NCBI GenBank assembly: GCA_002281575.1
Contig: NCGN01000008.1
Coordinates: 1 to 64,000, forward strand
DNA length: 64,000 nucleotides
Direction of reading: 5' to 3'
From: Sphingobacteriia bacterium 28-36-52
Lineage (GTDB): Bacteria > Bacteroidota > Bacteroidia > Chitinophagales > Chitinophagaceae
Positions 8,911-18,318 of the stretch are shown one piece after another (positions within the stretch are counted from its first letter, which is position 1; each line of letters starts with the position of its first letter). A program made the translations under genes and the position numbers. The notes beneath the pieces are model-generated. The model searched no databases, was not told the origin of the DNA, and saw only the letters and a program-made list of their open reading frames with translations.

Positions 8911-9994
8911 AGTCTGTAATAGGTGCGTCATGGATACTTCTGCAAGTGATATTCAATTTGATGAATTGGGAAATTGCAATTTTTGTAATGAAATATTTCA
9001 AGATAATACTCCTAAGATAATAGATATTTCCAACTCATTAGAATCTTTAATTGAGGAAATTAAAAGTAGTGGATTAGGGAAGAAATATGATTGTATTGTA
9101 GGTGTATCTGGTGGCCTAGATAGTTCTTGGGCATTAGTTCAAGCAGTTAAATTGGGTTTAAGGCCATTGGCTGTACATATGGATAATGGGTGGAATTCGG
9201 AGCTAGCTCAAAGTAATATTGCAAATTTAATTTCAAAATTAGGTGTTGATCTATACACTTATGTGATTAACTGGAAAGAGTATAGAATTTTGATGGAAAG
9301 CTTTTTTAAAGCTGACGTCATAGATGTTGAGCTTTTATATGACAATGCAATGTTAGCAGTTAACTACAGGCAGGCATTAAAATATAATGTCAAATATATG
9401 TTAATGGGATATAATACCTCTACTGAAGGAATAAAAATGCCAAAGAATTGGAATTGGTTTAAATATGATGTTAAAAATATAAGGTCAATTGCTAAACTTA
9501 ATAATTACCCAACGTTAACTTCTTTCCCAACTTTTAGCATTTTTGATTTTATTTATTGTAGTTACATTCGTAGAGTAAAATCAGTTCCATTTCTTGACTA
9601 TTTCGAATATTCAAAAGAAAATGCTTTAAAAGACCTGACTTTAAATTATAGTTACAAGCCATATCCATATAAGCATTACGAATCTATTTTTACTCGTTTT
9701 TACCAAGGGTATATTCTACCAAAGAAGTTCAAAGTAGATAAAAGAAGAGTTCACTTATCATCTTTGATTGTATCTAATCAATTAAGTAGAAAAGATGCAA
9801 TATCAAAATTAGATGAAGATCCATATGTAAGTGTTCGTCAATTTGAACAAGATAAGTCCTATTTTTTAAAAAAAATGAATTGGACCGAAATTCAACTTGA
9901 GGAATATATAAAGCGACCAGGAATTTTACATGATAAATATCCTACAGAAAAACCAATTTGGGAGTTTTTTAAAAAACTATATTTAAAGAGATGA
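8903..9994 (+). CDS. N-acetyl sugar amidotransferase (WbpG/PseA/PtmG family)
   Basis: A 363-residue PP-loop ATPase. The N terminus has two Cys pairs, C5/C8 and C25/C28, probably binding a metal. The ATP-binding PP-loop GVSGGLDSS spans 67-75. The family activates an N-acetyl group of a sugar with ATP and replaces its oxygen with ammonia, giving an acetamidino (Am) group. The adjoining hisH and hisF genes supply the ammonia, as in the P. aeruginosa O5 wbpG cassette. The start overlaps the hisF end by 8 bases, and its stop overlaps the aminotransferase start by 4. Family membership is firm; the sugar could be a legionaminic-type nonulosonate or a diamino uronate. Confidence 0.88.
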   Translation: MYRVCNRCVMDTSASDIQFDELGNCNFCNEIFQDNTPKIIDISNSLESLIEEIKSSGLGKKYDCIVGVSGGLDSSWALVQAVKLGLRPLAVHMDNGWNSELAQSNIANLISKLGVDLYTYVINWKEYRILMESFFKADVIDVELLYDNAMLAVNYRQALKYNVKYMLMGYNTSTEGIKMPKNWNWFKYDVKNIRSIAKLNNYPTLTSFPTFSIFDFIYCSYIRRVKSVPFLDYFEYSKENALKDLTLNYSYKPYPYKHYESIFTRFYQGYILPKKFKVDKRRVHLSSLIVSNQLSRKDAISKLDEDPYVSVRQFEQDKSYFLKKMNWTEIQLEEYIKRPGILHDKYPTEKPIWEFFKKLYLKR

Positions 9995-11106
9995 AAGTAC
10001 AATTTAACGACTTATTCAATCAATATTTATTGAATAAAAAAAACTATGATGATGCAATTTTTAGTGTTATACAAGAAGGAGCATTTATAGGCGGCAAATT
10101 TGCAAGTAAATTTGAACGTGAGTATGAAAAACATTACGGAATTAAAAATTGCATTGGTGTCGGAAATGGGACTGATGCAATTTATATAGTTTTAAAAATG
10201 TTAGGAATTAAAGAAGGGGACGAGGTTATTACTACAGCTCATTCTTGGATTTCTACATCTGAAGCTATAAGTCAAGTTGGCGCCACGCCCGTATTTGTTG
10301 ATGTAGATCAATATTTTACAATTGATGTTGCTCAAATAGAATCTAAAATTACTCAGAAAACAAAGGCTATAATACCAGTGCATTTATATGGACAGCCCGC
10401 TGATATCGAAGAGATAATGCGTATTTCAAAGTTGTATAATCTTTTCGTAATTGAGGATTGTGCTCAAGCTCATTATTCTGAAATTAATAATAAACGTGTA
10501 GGGACATTTGGTAATGCAGCAACTTTTAGTTTTTATCCAGGGAAAAATTTGGGTGCATATGGAGATGCTGGAGCAATAATTACCAACGATGATGAACTTG
10601 CTAAGAAATGTAGAATGTATGCTAATCATGGTGCTCTCAAAAAGCATCAACATGCAATTGAAGGAATAAATAGTCGGCTTGATGGAATTCAAGCAGCTAT
10701 ATTATCTGAAAAACTCAATTTTATTGATCAATGGACTGATGAAAGAATAAATATTGCGAAAATATATACTGATAATTTAAGTGATTGTGAATTTGTTCAG
10801 ACCCCTTTAGTTAGAAAAAACTGCAAGCATGTTTATCATCTCTATGTTATTTTGGCAAAAAAACGTGATCAGTTAAAAGAATTTCTTGAAAATAAAGGAA
10901 TTGAATGTGCAATTCATTATCCTAAGGCATTGCCGTTATTAGAAGCGTATAACTATGTAAAATCAGTTAATTCTGAATATAGAAACGCTTCGAACAATCA
11001 AGAAATGATTTTGTCATTACCAATTTACCCAGAAATGGATAAAATTATGGTTAAATATGTATCTGATTCTATTATTGAATTTTATAAACTAGATGAAAGC
11101 AAATAG
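9991..11106 (+). CDS. DegT/DnrJ/EryC1/StrS sugar aminotransferase
   Basis: A 371-residue PLP enzyme that transfers an amino group from glutamate to a keto sugar nucleotide. The PLP Lys is K185 in FYPGKNLGAYGD, and D156 in IEDCAQAH should contact the pyridine nitrogen. GNGTDAI at 58-64 binds the PLP phosphate. Length and motifs are normal. The start overlaps the stop of the amidotransferase (ATGA type), so it is translated with the cassette. It could be the LegC/PseC-type partner of the LegB-like dehydratase, or a WbpE-like 3-aminotransferase; the sequence does not separate these. Confidence 0.87.
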   Translation: MKVQFNDLFNQYLLNKKNYDDAIFSVIQEGAFIGGKFASKFEREYEKHYGIKNCIGVGNGTDAIYIVLKMLGIKEGDEVITTAHSWISTSEAISQVGATPVFVDVDQYFTIDVAQIESKITQKTKAIIPVHLYGQPADIEEIMRISKLYNLFVIEDCAQAHYSEINNKRVGTFGNAATFSFYPGKNLGAYGDAGAIITNDDELAKKCRMYANHGALKKHQHAIEGINSRLDGIQAAILSEKLNFIDQWTDERINIAKIYTDNLSDCEFVQTPLVRKNCKHVYHLYVILAKKRDQLKEFLENKGIECAIHYPKALPLLEAYNYVKSVNSEYRNASNNQEMILSLPIYPEMDKIMVKYVSDSIIEFYKLDESK

Positions 11107-12178
11107 ACTTTTACATATTGGCTGTTTGATTAATCCAGGTAATGGTATAATTAATCAGATGATGTGGGAAAAAAAAGCTGCTGATTCCTGTAACATTCAA
11201 TTGGACACCATTCTTTTTACTACTGATAAATATTCTCAGTATTCTGTTTGTAAAACGTATAAAAAATTTGATTCTGAAATTCTCACTTATTTAAATATTC
11301 GTATAAGGTTTGTTATATGGTTACTAAAAAATAAATCAAATTATGAACTTATTCTTTTGAGATATTCACCATATGATCCATTTCAATATTTTATTAGTTT
11401 TTTCTTGAAAAAATACTTGACCGTACATCATACTTTTGAATTTGAAGAAATACTAGTCTCAAAAAAATTTGTAAAATTAAAATGTTTTTTTGAGATGTTT
11501 TTTTCGAAAATTGTATTGAGGAATGCAATCGGCATTGTCGGTGTTACAAATGAAATTTGTGAATATGAAGCCAAAAGAGTTAATTTACCCCTGAAATATA
11601 TTGTATATCCCAATGGTATATTAAGTGATTTTTTAGCTTCAAAGATTAATAGCGACTATCTTGAATGTGTTTTTGTATCTTCTCTTTTTCAATCCTGGAC
11701 CGGAATTGATATTCTAATAAAAGAATATAAGAAATATGGCGATTTAGGTATAAAGATACATTTAATTGGATCTATTTCTCCTGATTTACTAACTGAAATA
11801 AAAGGCTCAACTCTCTTTGTTTTACATGGAGAGTTAGATTCAGAAGAAATTCGATTGATCTACAATAAATGTACATTAGCTATTTCTTCTTTTGGGTTTG
11901 ATAAAAAAAATATGAAAGAAGCTTGCCCTCTTAAATCCAGAGAATATTTAAGCGCTGGTTTGCCGGTTGTGGGTAGTTATAATGACGCAGCACTTCCTGA
12001 AAATTTCCCATATTATAATAAAATCCCACCATCATTAATTGAAATAAAAAATATTGCTCAAAAATCAATTAATTTCAACCGAAGAGATATCAGAGAAAGT
12101 TCGGAACCTTATATTAACAAAATTGAAATACTAAAAAGATTGACGAACAATCTAGATATTTTGTTAAATAAGGTTTAG
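11093..12178 (+). CDS. Glycosyltransferase family 4-like
   Basis: A 361-residue GT-B-type glycosyltransferase. The C-terminal half has a Rossmann-like donor domain with the segment CPLKSREYLSAGLPVVGS in the place of the usual EX7E region; the Glu of REYL is kept. The N-terminal half contains HHTFEFEEI and IVGVTNEICEYE, typical of the acceptor domain. There is no signal peptide. It overlaps the aminotransferase by 14 bases. It likely adds one sugar of the repeat unit at the inner membrane; donor and acceptor are unknown. Weaker matches than the two other GT4 genes of this locus make the exact family less certain. Confidence 0.65.
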   Translation: MKANRLLHIGCLINPGNGIINQMMWEKKAADSCNIQLDTILFTTDKYSQYSVCKTYKKFDSEILTYLNIRIRFVIWLLKNKSNYELILLRYSPYDPFQYFISFFLKKYLTVHHTFEFEEILVSKKFVKLKCFFEMFFSKIVLRNAIGIVGVTNEICEYEAKRVNLPLKYIVYPNGILSDFLASKINSDYLECVFVSSLFQSWTGIDILIKEYKKYGDLGIKIHLIGSISPDLLTEIKGSTLFVLHGELDSEEIRLIYNKCTLAISSFGFDKKNMKEACPLKSREYLSAGLPVVGSYNDAALPENFPYYNKIPPSLIEIKNIAQKSINFNRRDIRESSEPYINKIEILKRLTNNLDILLNKV

Positions 12179-12200
12179 GATATTTTTATCAGTTTGTAAT

Positions 12201-13352
12201 ATGTTTACATTTTTGTCAATTGTATTTTCATTTTTATCTTTTAAACTGAAGCGAAGTTCATTTTTGAATTTTTTCAGCTTAAATTTTATAATATTTTCTT
12301 TTGTTATCGATGGTTTAATATTTGGGTTATTTAAAGATCAATTTGAATTTGGTGCTGTGAATATTGATCTTTCACTTGCTTATATTTGGGTTTCTTATCT
12401 TTTATCTTATTTAATATTTGCGATTATAATCAAGAAGGATAAAGAGTCTGAGCAACTTTTTATCCCTAAAACATTTTCTGATAAGTTGATAATATTTTTT
12501 TTAATTATATCTACTGTCGCAACTATTATTAATGTTAAAAGAGCGGGAAATATTGAGATGCTATTTTTATTTCCTAGGGAATGGGAGATGAATTTCGGAC
12601 GTTACCCACTTATTAACTATATGTATTTCTTACACATAGTGGTTGCATTTATCTCAATTGTGCAATTCAAAATACACAAAAGTAAATATTACTTATTTGC
12701 ATTTATTATAGCTATATTATTATCAGTTTTTCATGGAATTAAAATGTCTATTGCTCATGCTGTTTTAATACCTTCCTTTGGTTTTTTTATTTTAAACGAT
12801 TATAAATTGAATAAATTTATTTACAGAATAAGTTTATTCTTCATATCACTAATTTTGATTTTTTTTATGTTCGTAAGAGGTGGTGATATTGATGGTTTTC
12901 TTGGATATATTACTTCTGGTACCGTAAATTCAATTTATAAAATACAAAAGACTGAATTCTTGTTAAATTCACCAATCGGCACTATAATTCCAGATGTTGG
13001 ATCAATGGCTGGTTGGATTTTTAGGAGATTTACTAATTCTGAATTTATTAGTAATAATCCTGGAGTTGGCTTTATACTAAATGAAAAATATAATACTTTT
13101 CATCCAATAAGTGATTCCTATTTTACAACATTGTCCTTCTTTATAATGCCAATGTTTTTAGCATTAGTTATAAATAGAGTTAAATCTAGAAAATATATCA
13201 CAATTCCCAATCTATTCGTAGAATCATTTTTGCTTTATGCATGTTTCATGTTTTTCTGGAGTTGGATATTTTGGCAAATTAAAATTCTATATCTAATTCT
13301 CGTTATTTATACTTCTTATCAAGTATATTGGAAATTATTAAGGAGACGATAA
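12201..13352 (+). CDS. O-antigen/oligosaccharide repeat-unit polymerase (Wzy-like)
   Basis: A 383-residue protein made almost entirely of hydrophobic segments, about 10 membrane helices, with a longer loop around 215-310 that would face the periplasm. This topology, and its place among glycosyltransferases, match Wzy, which joins lipid-linked repeat units in the periplasm. Wzy proteins share little sequence, so the call rests on topology and context. The neighbouring genes are 22 bases upstream and about 20 bases downstream. A polysaccharide flippase is the main alternative, but the uneven helix spacing fits Wzy better. Confidence 0.65.
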   Translation: MFTFLSIVFSFLSFKLKRSSFLNFFSLNFIIFSFVIDGLIFGLFKDQFEFGAVNIDLSLAYIWVSYLLSYLIFAIIIKKDKESEQLFIPKTFSDKLIIFFLIISTVATIINVKRAGNIEMLFLFPREWEMNFGRYPLINYMYFLHIVVAFISIVQFKIHKSKYYLFAFIIAILLSVFHGIKMSIAHAVLIPSFGFFILNDYKLNKFIYRISLFFISLILIFFMFVRGGDIDGFLGYITSGTVNSIYKIQKTEFLLNSPIGTIIPDVGSMAGWIFRRFTNSEFISNNPGVGFILNEKYNTFHPISDSYFTTLSFFIMPMFLALVINRVKSRKYITIPNLFVESFLLYACFMFFWSWIFWQIKILYLILVIYTSYQVYWKLLRRR

Positions 13353-13373
13353 CCATTTAATTTGATTATTAGT

Positions 13374-14435
13374 GTGAAAAAATTTTTATTTGTAGTAACT
13401 AAAAGTAGCATTGGTGGCGCTCAAATGTTTATTGTTGAGCAAACTAAAATGTTAGTAGAAAACGGGCATGAAGTATTTCTAATTACAAATAAGGATGGGT
13501 GGCTTACACAAAAGCTAATACACATTTTAAAAAACGTTTATGTCCACAGAGGAATTGAGAAATTAACATCACCTAGTTTTTGTTACAAGGTTTATAAATT
13601 TGTGAAACTGAATAAAATTGATTTAGTTATATGTAATTCTGCAAATGCTGGACTGTATGGAAGAGTCGGTGCTTTTCTAGCAAATAAACCATCTATTTAT
13701 GTTTCTCATGGTTGGTCATCATTATATAATGGAGGAAAGTTAGCTTTTCTTTACAATTTTATAGAGTATTTGTTATCATTTATATCAAATTCAATTTTAT
13801 GTGTATCTAAGAATGATTATGCTACCGCTGTAAATAAACTTGGAATAAATTCTAATAAATGTTCTTACATTCCTAATGCAATATCTTCTGTATCCATAAA
13901 TCCTGCAAACTCTAATAGCAATTTAAAATTTAAACTTGTTACTGTCTGTAGATTGGATCACCCAAAACTCCCTTTCCTACTTGTAAATAGTGTTAAAGAA
14001 ATGTCTGATTTTGACCTAACAATTGTAGGCGGAGGTCCGTTATTAAACGATTTAAAAAAGTATATTTATAAAAATGATATTTCTAATGTTAAATTATTAG
14101 GAGAATTAAATGATTTTTCTGACTATTCAAATTTCGACATATTTTGCTTAATTTCAAAAAGTGAGGGTTTGCCTATTTCTGCAATTGAAGCTATGTCGTT
14201 TTCATTGCCTCTTGTTTTAAGTAATGTTGGGGGTTGTTTAGAATTGATTAATAACAATGGATTTGTTGTATCAAATGATATTGATTCTATTCAAGACGCC
14301 ATTCGTAAGTGCTCCTTAGAGTATTCAAAATTTTCTTTGAACTCACTTATTCATTTTAATAATAATTTTAATATAAATAAATTGTCACAAAGGTATTTAG
14401 ATTATTATATCAATGTTGTAAAAAAGTCAGCTTAG
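13374..14435 (+). CDS. Glycosyltransferase family 4
   Basis: A GT-B glycosyltransferase of 353 residues from the chosen GTG start at 13374 (protein begins VKKFLFVVTKSS). A TTG at 13362 in the same frame would add four residues; the shorter form starts directly at the first beta strand and is preferred. The N-terminal motif SIGGAQMFIVEQ is the acceptor-domain loop typical of GT4. The donor site has SKSEGLPISAIEAMSFSLPL and the following SNVGGCLELI. It should transfer a sugar from a nucleotide donor to the growing repeat unit. It ends one base before the next ATG, indicating coupling with the SDR gene. Confidence 0.82.
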   Translation: MKKFLFVVTKSSIGGAQMFIVEQTKMLVENGHEVFLITNKDGWLTQKLIHILKNVYVHRGIEKLTSPSFCYKVYKFVKLNKIDLVICNSANAGLYGRVGAFLANKPSIYVSHGWSSLYNGGKLAFLYNFIEYLLSFISNSILCVSKNDYATAVNKLGINSNKCSYIPNAISSVSINPANSNSNLKFKLVTVCRLDHPKLPFLLVNSVKEMSDFDLTIVGGGPLLNDLKKYIYKNDISNVKLLGELNDFSDYSNFDIFCLISKSEGLPISAIEAMSFSLPLVLSNVGGCLELINNNGFVVSNDIDSIQDAIRKCSLEYSKFSLNSLIHFNNNFNINKLSQRYLDYYINVVKKSA

Positions 14436-15314
14436 ATGAAGATCTTATTAACTGGATCATCTGGATTTTTAGGAGGGTATATTAAAGACAAATTAGGTAA
14501 TCCGTTTTGTTTAAATCGAAGCGTTAATCTCAAAAACGATTTATCAAGATATGTTCCTGAATTTAAATTAAGTTTTGATTGTGTTATACATAATGCAGGA
14601 CTAGCGCATCAGATGTCCAGAAAATTTGATAACAAACTATTTTATCAAACTAATGTATTGGGCACAAAAAATTTATTAAAAGGATTAAATAATATTGGTG
14701 TTCCAAAGAATTTTATTTTCATTAGTTCTGTTTCAGTATATGGGGTTGATTGTGGTGAAATGTTAAATGAAGAAACAAGTCTAAATGCTAAAGACGCATA
14801 TGGATTGAGTAAAATTCAATCTGAAGAACTTATACAAGAATGGTGTGACATTAATAAGGTCAAATGTGCTATTTTTAGATTACCACTAGTAGCAGGGTTT
14901 AATCCTCCAGGTAATCTTGGCCAAATGATTAATGCTATAAATAAAGGTTATTTTTTTAATATAGGGAATGGTAACGCTAAAAGAAGTATTGTTTTGGCAA
15001 GTGATGTTGCTGATTTTGTGTCTAATAAAATTGGTTCAAGCGGTATATATAATTTGACTGATGGCTATCATCCTTCTTACAGCGAGATCAGTATGTATAT
15101 TGCTAGAGAATTAAATGTTAGCCCACCTCGGAATGTTCCATATTGGGTTGCAAATATTTTTGCAAAACTTGGAGACTCTTTTGTAAGTTTATCACCATTC
15201 AACTCTAATACCTTTAAAAAACTAACATCATCATTAACTTTTGATGATTCAAAAGCAATTAAATTATTAGGCTGGAATCCGAGCAAAGTTCTTGATGGTT
15301 TTAGAGTAATTTAA
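14436..15314 (+). CDS. NAD-dependent epimerase/dehydratase (extended SDR)
   Basis: A 292-residue extended SDR with GSSGFLGGY near residues 7-15 and the dyad YGLSK around 129-133, preceded by ISSVSVYG. In many bacterial O-antigen loci an SDR of this type, similar to WbpV or a UDP-4-keto-6-deoxy-GlcNAc 4-reductase, sits directly before the initiating sugar-phosphate transferase. Here it is followed by a decayed and an intact transferase, which supports a role in making the first sugar, probably UDP-QuiNAc or UDP-FucNAc. It starts immediately after the stop of the preceding glycosyltransferase. Its exact reaction is inferred from context. Confidence 0.78.
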   Translation: MKILLTGSSGFLGGYIKDKLGNPFCLNRSVNLKNDLSRYVPEFKLSFDCVIHNAGLAHQMSRKFDNKLFYQTNVLGTKNLLKGLNNIGVPKNFIFISSVSVYGVDCGEMLNEETSLNAKDAYGLSKIQSEELIQEWCDINKVKCAIFRLPLVAGFNPPGNLGQMINAINKGYFFNIGNGNAKRSIVLASDVADFVSNKIGSSGIYNLTDGYHPSYSEISMYIARELNVSPPRNVPYWVANIFAKLGDSFVSLSPFNSNTFKKLTSSLTFDDSKAIKLLGWNPSKVLDGFRVI

Positions 15315-15346
15315 TTATTTTAAGAATTTTAAATAATAACCTTTAT

Positions 15347-15912
15347 ATGATCAGATTTTTTGATTTTATTTTCTCGTTGTTAATTTTAATGATTTTTAGC
15401 CATTTATAATAGTTATTCATATAATTTATTATATAAATACGGGATCTTCAATTTTTATTCAAAAGAGCGTTGGAAGAGCGAAACACTTTTTTATTTATTT
15501 AAATTTCGATCAATGTACATAAATACTGAATCAGTGTCTACCGATCTTTTAAGTGAAAGTGCTATTACTATTTTCTTAAGTTTTTTAAGAAAAACTAAGC
15601 TTGATGAGTCGCTTCTACTTTTTAATATTTTATTCTGTGATATGAGCTTAGTTGGGCCAAGGCCAAATTTGTTTAATCAACGAGACTTAATTTTCGAAAG
15701 AGATTGTCTTGGTATTTATAATGCTAAACCAGGAATAACTGGTTTAGCACAAATAAAAAATTATTGATATGTCGGAGCCTAAGCCGCTTGCAGAGATTTA
15801 TTTTTGTATGTTACAACAATTAAGTGTGAAGCAATATTCTATAATTTTATCTCAAACCTTATTGGGGATGGGTCTTGGAGATCGTATTATAAAAAATATA
15901 TTTAAAGTTTAA
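15347..15912 (+). pseudogene. Decayed initiating sugar-phosphate transferase
   Basis: Remains of a bacterial sugar transferase (PglC/WecP-like phosphoglycosyl transferase). Pieces in order: an N-terminal membrane segment from ATG 15347 (MIRFFDFIFSLLIL), then stops. About 15440-15767 reads FYLFKFRSMY, then LRKTKLDESL and DMSLVGPRPNLFNQRD, and KPGITGLAQI. After a frameshift near 15760 the tail continues IDMSEPKPLAE to GLGDRIIKN. The tail ends with TAATG, overlapping the ATG of the intact transferase by one base. Stops near 15400 and the frameshift make it non-functional. The original gene would have been about 190 residues. It was probably the earlier initiator of this glycan or a tandem partner of the next gene. 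Confidence 0.8.
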
Positions 15913-16463
15913 TGCTTTATCGTTTAATCGCTTTTTTAGTTCTAATAATTTTGTCACCAGTTTTTCTAGTTGTGGCTTTTTCGATATTTATGGAAGACGG
16001 ATCTCCTATATTTTTCAAACAAAAACGAGTAGGTGTAGATTATACATTCTTCAATATCTACAAGTTCAGAAGCATGAAGAAGAATACACCAAATGTTGCG
16101 ACTCATTTATTAATTAATCCGGAACAATACCTTCTTAAAATAGGAGGAATTTTAAGAAAGTTGAGTTTGGATGAATTGCCGAACCTAATCAATATCATTA
16201 AAGGTGATATGGTATTTGTTGGGCCTAGACCTGCATTATTTAATCAAGACGATTTAATGGCTTTGCGAGTAGTTACAGGGGTACATAAATTGAAACCTGG
16301 CATTACGGGATGGGCGCAAATTAATGGAAGAGATGATATTTCAATAGAAAAGAAGGTTCAACTTGAACAGGAATATATGTATAAAAGATCAACTCTTTTT
16401 GACATTGAGATAATTATAAAGACCTTCATTAATGTTTTGGGAAGTAAAGGAGTAAGTCATTAG
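15912..16463 (+). CDS. Initiating sugar-phosphate transferase (PglC-like)
   Basis: An intact 183-residue monotopic phosphoglycosyl transferase that loads the first sugar-1-phosphate onto undecaprenyl phosphate at the inner membrane. It has one N-terminal re-entrant hydrophobic helix (about 4-26), KFRSM at 51-55, the catalytic D87-E88 dyad in LSLDELPNL, and FVGPRPALF. KPGITGWAQINGRD completes the family signature. The ATG at 15912 overlaps the stop of the decayed homologue upstream. It is the last gene of the left glycan cluster before a decayed insertion sequence. Substrate is likely a UDP-diNAcBac, UDP-QuiNAc or UDP-FucNAc type sugar, inferred from the neighbouring SDR and PglF-like genes. 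Confidence 0.88.
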   Translation: MLYRLIAFLVLIILSPVFLVVAFSIFMEDGSPIFFKQKRVGVDYTFFNIYKFRSMKKNTPNVATHLLINPEQYLLKIGGILRKLSLDELPNLINIIKGDMVFVGPRPALFNQDDLMALRVVTGVHKLKPGITGWAQINGRDDISIEKKVQLEQEYMYKRSTLFDIEIIIKTFINVLGSKGVSH

Positions 16464-16551
16464 GATACCCTCTTTTTTTGAGTAAAAACCCGTCAATTGA
16501 GGTTTCTTGTATTTTATGGGTATTACTAAATTAATAATGGTGGTTGGTTGG

Positions 16552-17788
16552 GGTAAGCTCCCCAAAAATTAGTGCGGTTAATTTGCAGACAAAAAAGTTT
16601 ATAAATTTAGAATGTAAATCATAAGAAAGAGTCAATTCAATCAATCACAGATTGCCAACATCTTAAAGGAGTTTGAGCAAGGAAAGACAGCTGAGAAGAT
16701 CCATCGGGAGCATGGAGTTAGTAAAGCTACGTTTTATAAATGACGAGAACGTTATGGTGGTATTGAAGCAAGTGAGCTTTAATGTATTAAAGAGCTAGAG
16801 GAAGAAAATGCTCAATTAAAACGTATGTATGCAACTTAGCCATGGAGTTAGATACGGCAAAGTATATGATTGAAAAAAAGCTTTAAAGCCTTGCGTAAAA
16901 CGAAGAATAATAGTGGAGCTCAAGAATGAGCGTTCAAAAGACATCTGCAAAGCGTGACGGACACTAAGAATAAGCAGTTTGCATTATCGGTCTATCAAAG
17001 ATAATAGTAGCATCATCAAGCATATAGAGGTATTAGCTTAAGACCAAACAACACAAGGCTTTTGGAAGTATTATCATCGTTTAAGAAACCAAGGTATAGT
17101 TGTTAATCATAAAACATTGCATGGCATTTATAAGGATTTAAAACTACCCTTGAGGCGCAAGTTTAAGAAAAGATTAAAATAATCACTTGAATTACTAGAA
17201 CGCTTTGCACAAACTTGGACTATCGATTTTATGACCGACGTACTTGGCAATGGAACCAAATTCGGATTATTTAATGTGATAGATGATTTCAACAGAGATG
17301 TATTATTCTTTGAGGTTAATTATTTCTTGAAAAGCAGTAGAGTAATCTAGGTACTACGACATTTAATAAACAGTTATGTTAAACCACAGAAAATAACAAT
17401 AGATAACCGGCCCGAATTTATATCTAAGTTTACTCAATCATGGGGTAAGGTCAATAAAATTGAGTTCCACTAAATTCATCCAGGTAAGCCATAACAAAAC
17501 GCTTAAGTTGAAAGATTCAATAGAAGTTTTCGTGGCCATGTATTGGATGAATATTCATTTGATAACCTGAATCAAGTAAGAGAAATTTCGAATGCATGGA
17601 TAGGGATTTCAATAACCATCGACCACATGATGCGCTTGGAGGATTACCACCAAGAGTATACCTAGAAAAACAAAATCATTCTAATGGGCTTCTTTTCGCT
17701 TCGGATTCGTCTACGCTACAATCAGCCCATTTTCAGTAAAAGAAAAAAATTATACATTTAATCCGTACTCTTTTTTTGGGTGCTTACC
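16552..17788 (+). mobile_element. Decayed IS3-family insertion sequence
   Basis: A 1237-base element. The ends are imperfect inverted repeats: 16552-16577 pairs with 17763-17788, with 21 of 26 positions matching and both ends beginning GGTAAGC. Inside are remnants of an IS3-type transposase. The orfA part (about 16620-16900) reads SQFNQSQIANILKEFEQ and HREHGVSKATFYK, an HTH, then a Leu-zipper-like KELEEENAQLKRMYA. The orfB part (about 17150-17700) reads RFAQTWTIDFMTDVLGN, IDNRPEFISKF and VERFNRSFRG, the DDE integrase core. Many stops and frameshifts interrupt every frame, so it cannot produce transposase. I see no target-site duplication. The length is normal for IS3, so little DNA has been lost. 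Confidence 0.85.
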
Positions 17789-18318
17789 ATTGAACATCGC
17801 AAATGATATTCTCGACTAAGGCATTTCGATTACAATTCACTTTGTATTGGCCAAATTGCAATAATACCTTCAGAAACAACACCATTGAAATAAAAAAACG
17901 ACTCTGATGAAATGGTTAATGAAATGATGTCCGGCGATGTACCAACTTTTGCTGAAGTGGTCAATACCGTGAAAATAATTCAAGATACGTTCAATCAAAA
18001 ATCATAATGTTGTTAAAAGATAATTATCAATGATTTTCCCGGTGTGCAATTTAGTGCGCAGATGAAACTTAACTAACTGATAACCAATAGAAAAATACCC
18101 TATAATTAGTCTGGTCTACACTAAAACTGTTAACTAATTTTGATTTAAGCTGGTGGCGCTGATTTGCTATCCACTATTATTTTAAAACTGCAGTTACCTA
18201 ATGAACTCTGCCGTTATATTTTTTTAAATTATGACTTTTAACTATATTGCCTCATCATTCTTGTTTAAGCTTAGGTGTTCTCAAAAAGTCAATTGAATTT
18301 CCAATTACTCCAATTTAA
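17789..18318. other. Non-coding stretch with a possible gene remnant
   Basis: 530 bases between the decayed IS and the dehydratase gene. The only coding-like piece is an open frame at 17903-18007 on the + strand, reading SDEMVNEMMSGDVPTFAEVV and ending at a stop; it resembles the C-terminal end of some enzyme but I cannot name it. The rest has frequent stops in all frames. The last part probably holds the promoter of the gene at 18319, but I see no convincing -33/-7 pair. Confidence 0.4.

Noticed and set aside
12201..13352. Wzx flippase for the left cluster
   Set aside because: Helix spacing and a long periplasmic-type loop fit Wzy better; the left cluster's flippase is probably outside the window.
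16464..16551. Possible terminator after the PglC-like gene
   Set aside because: Only a weak AAACC/GGTTT pairing with no T-run placed correctly; not enough for a call.
17903..18007. Open frame of 34 codons resembling an enzyme C terminus
   Set aside because: No start, no upstream continuation in any frame and no recognisable family; mentioned only as content of the gap.
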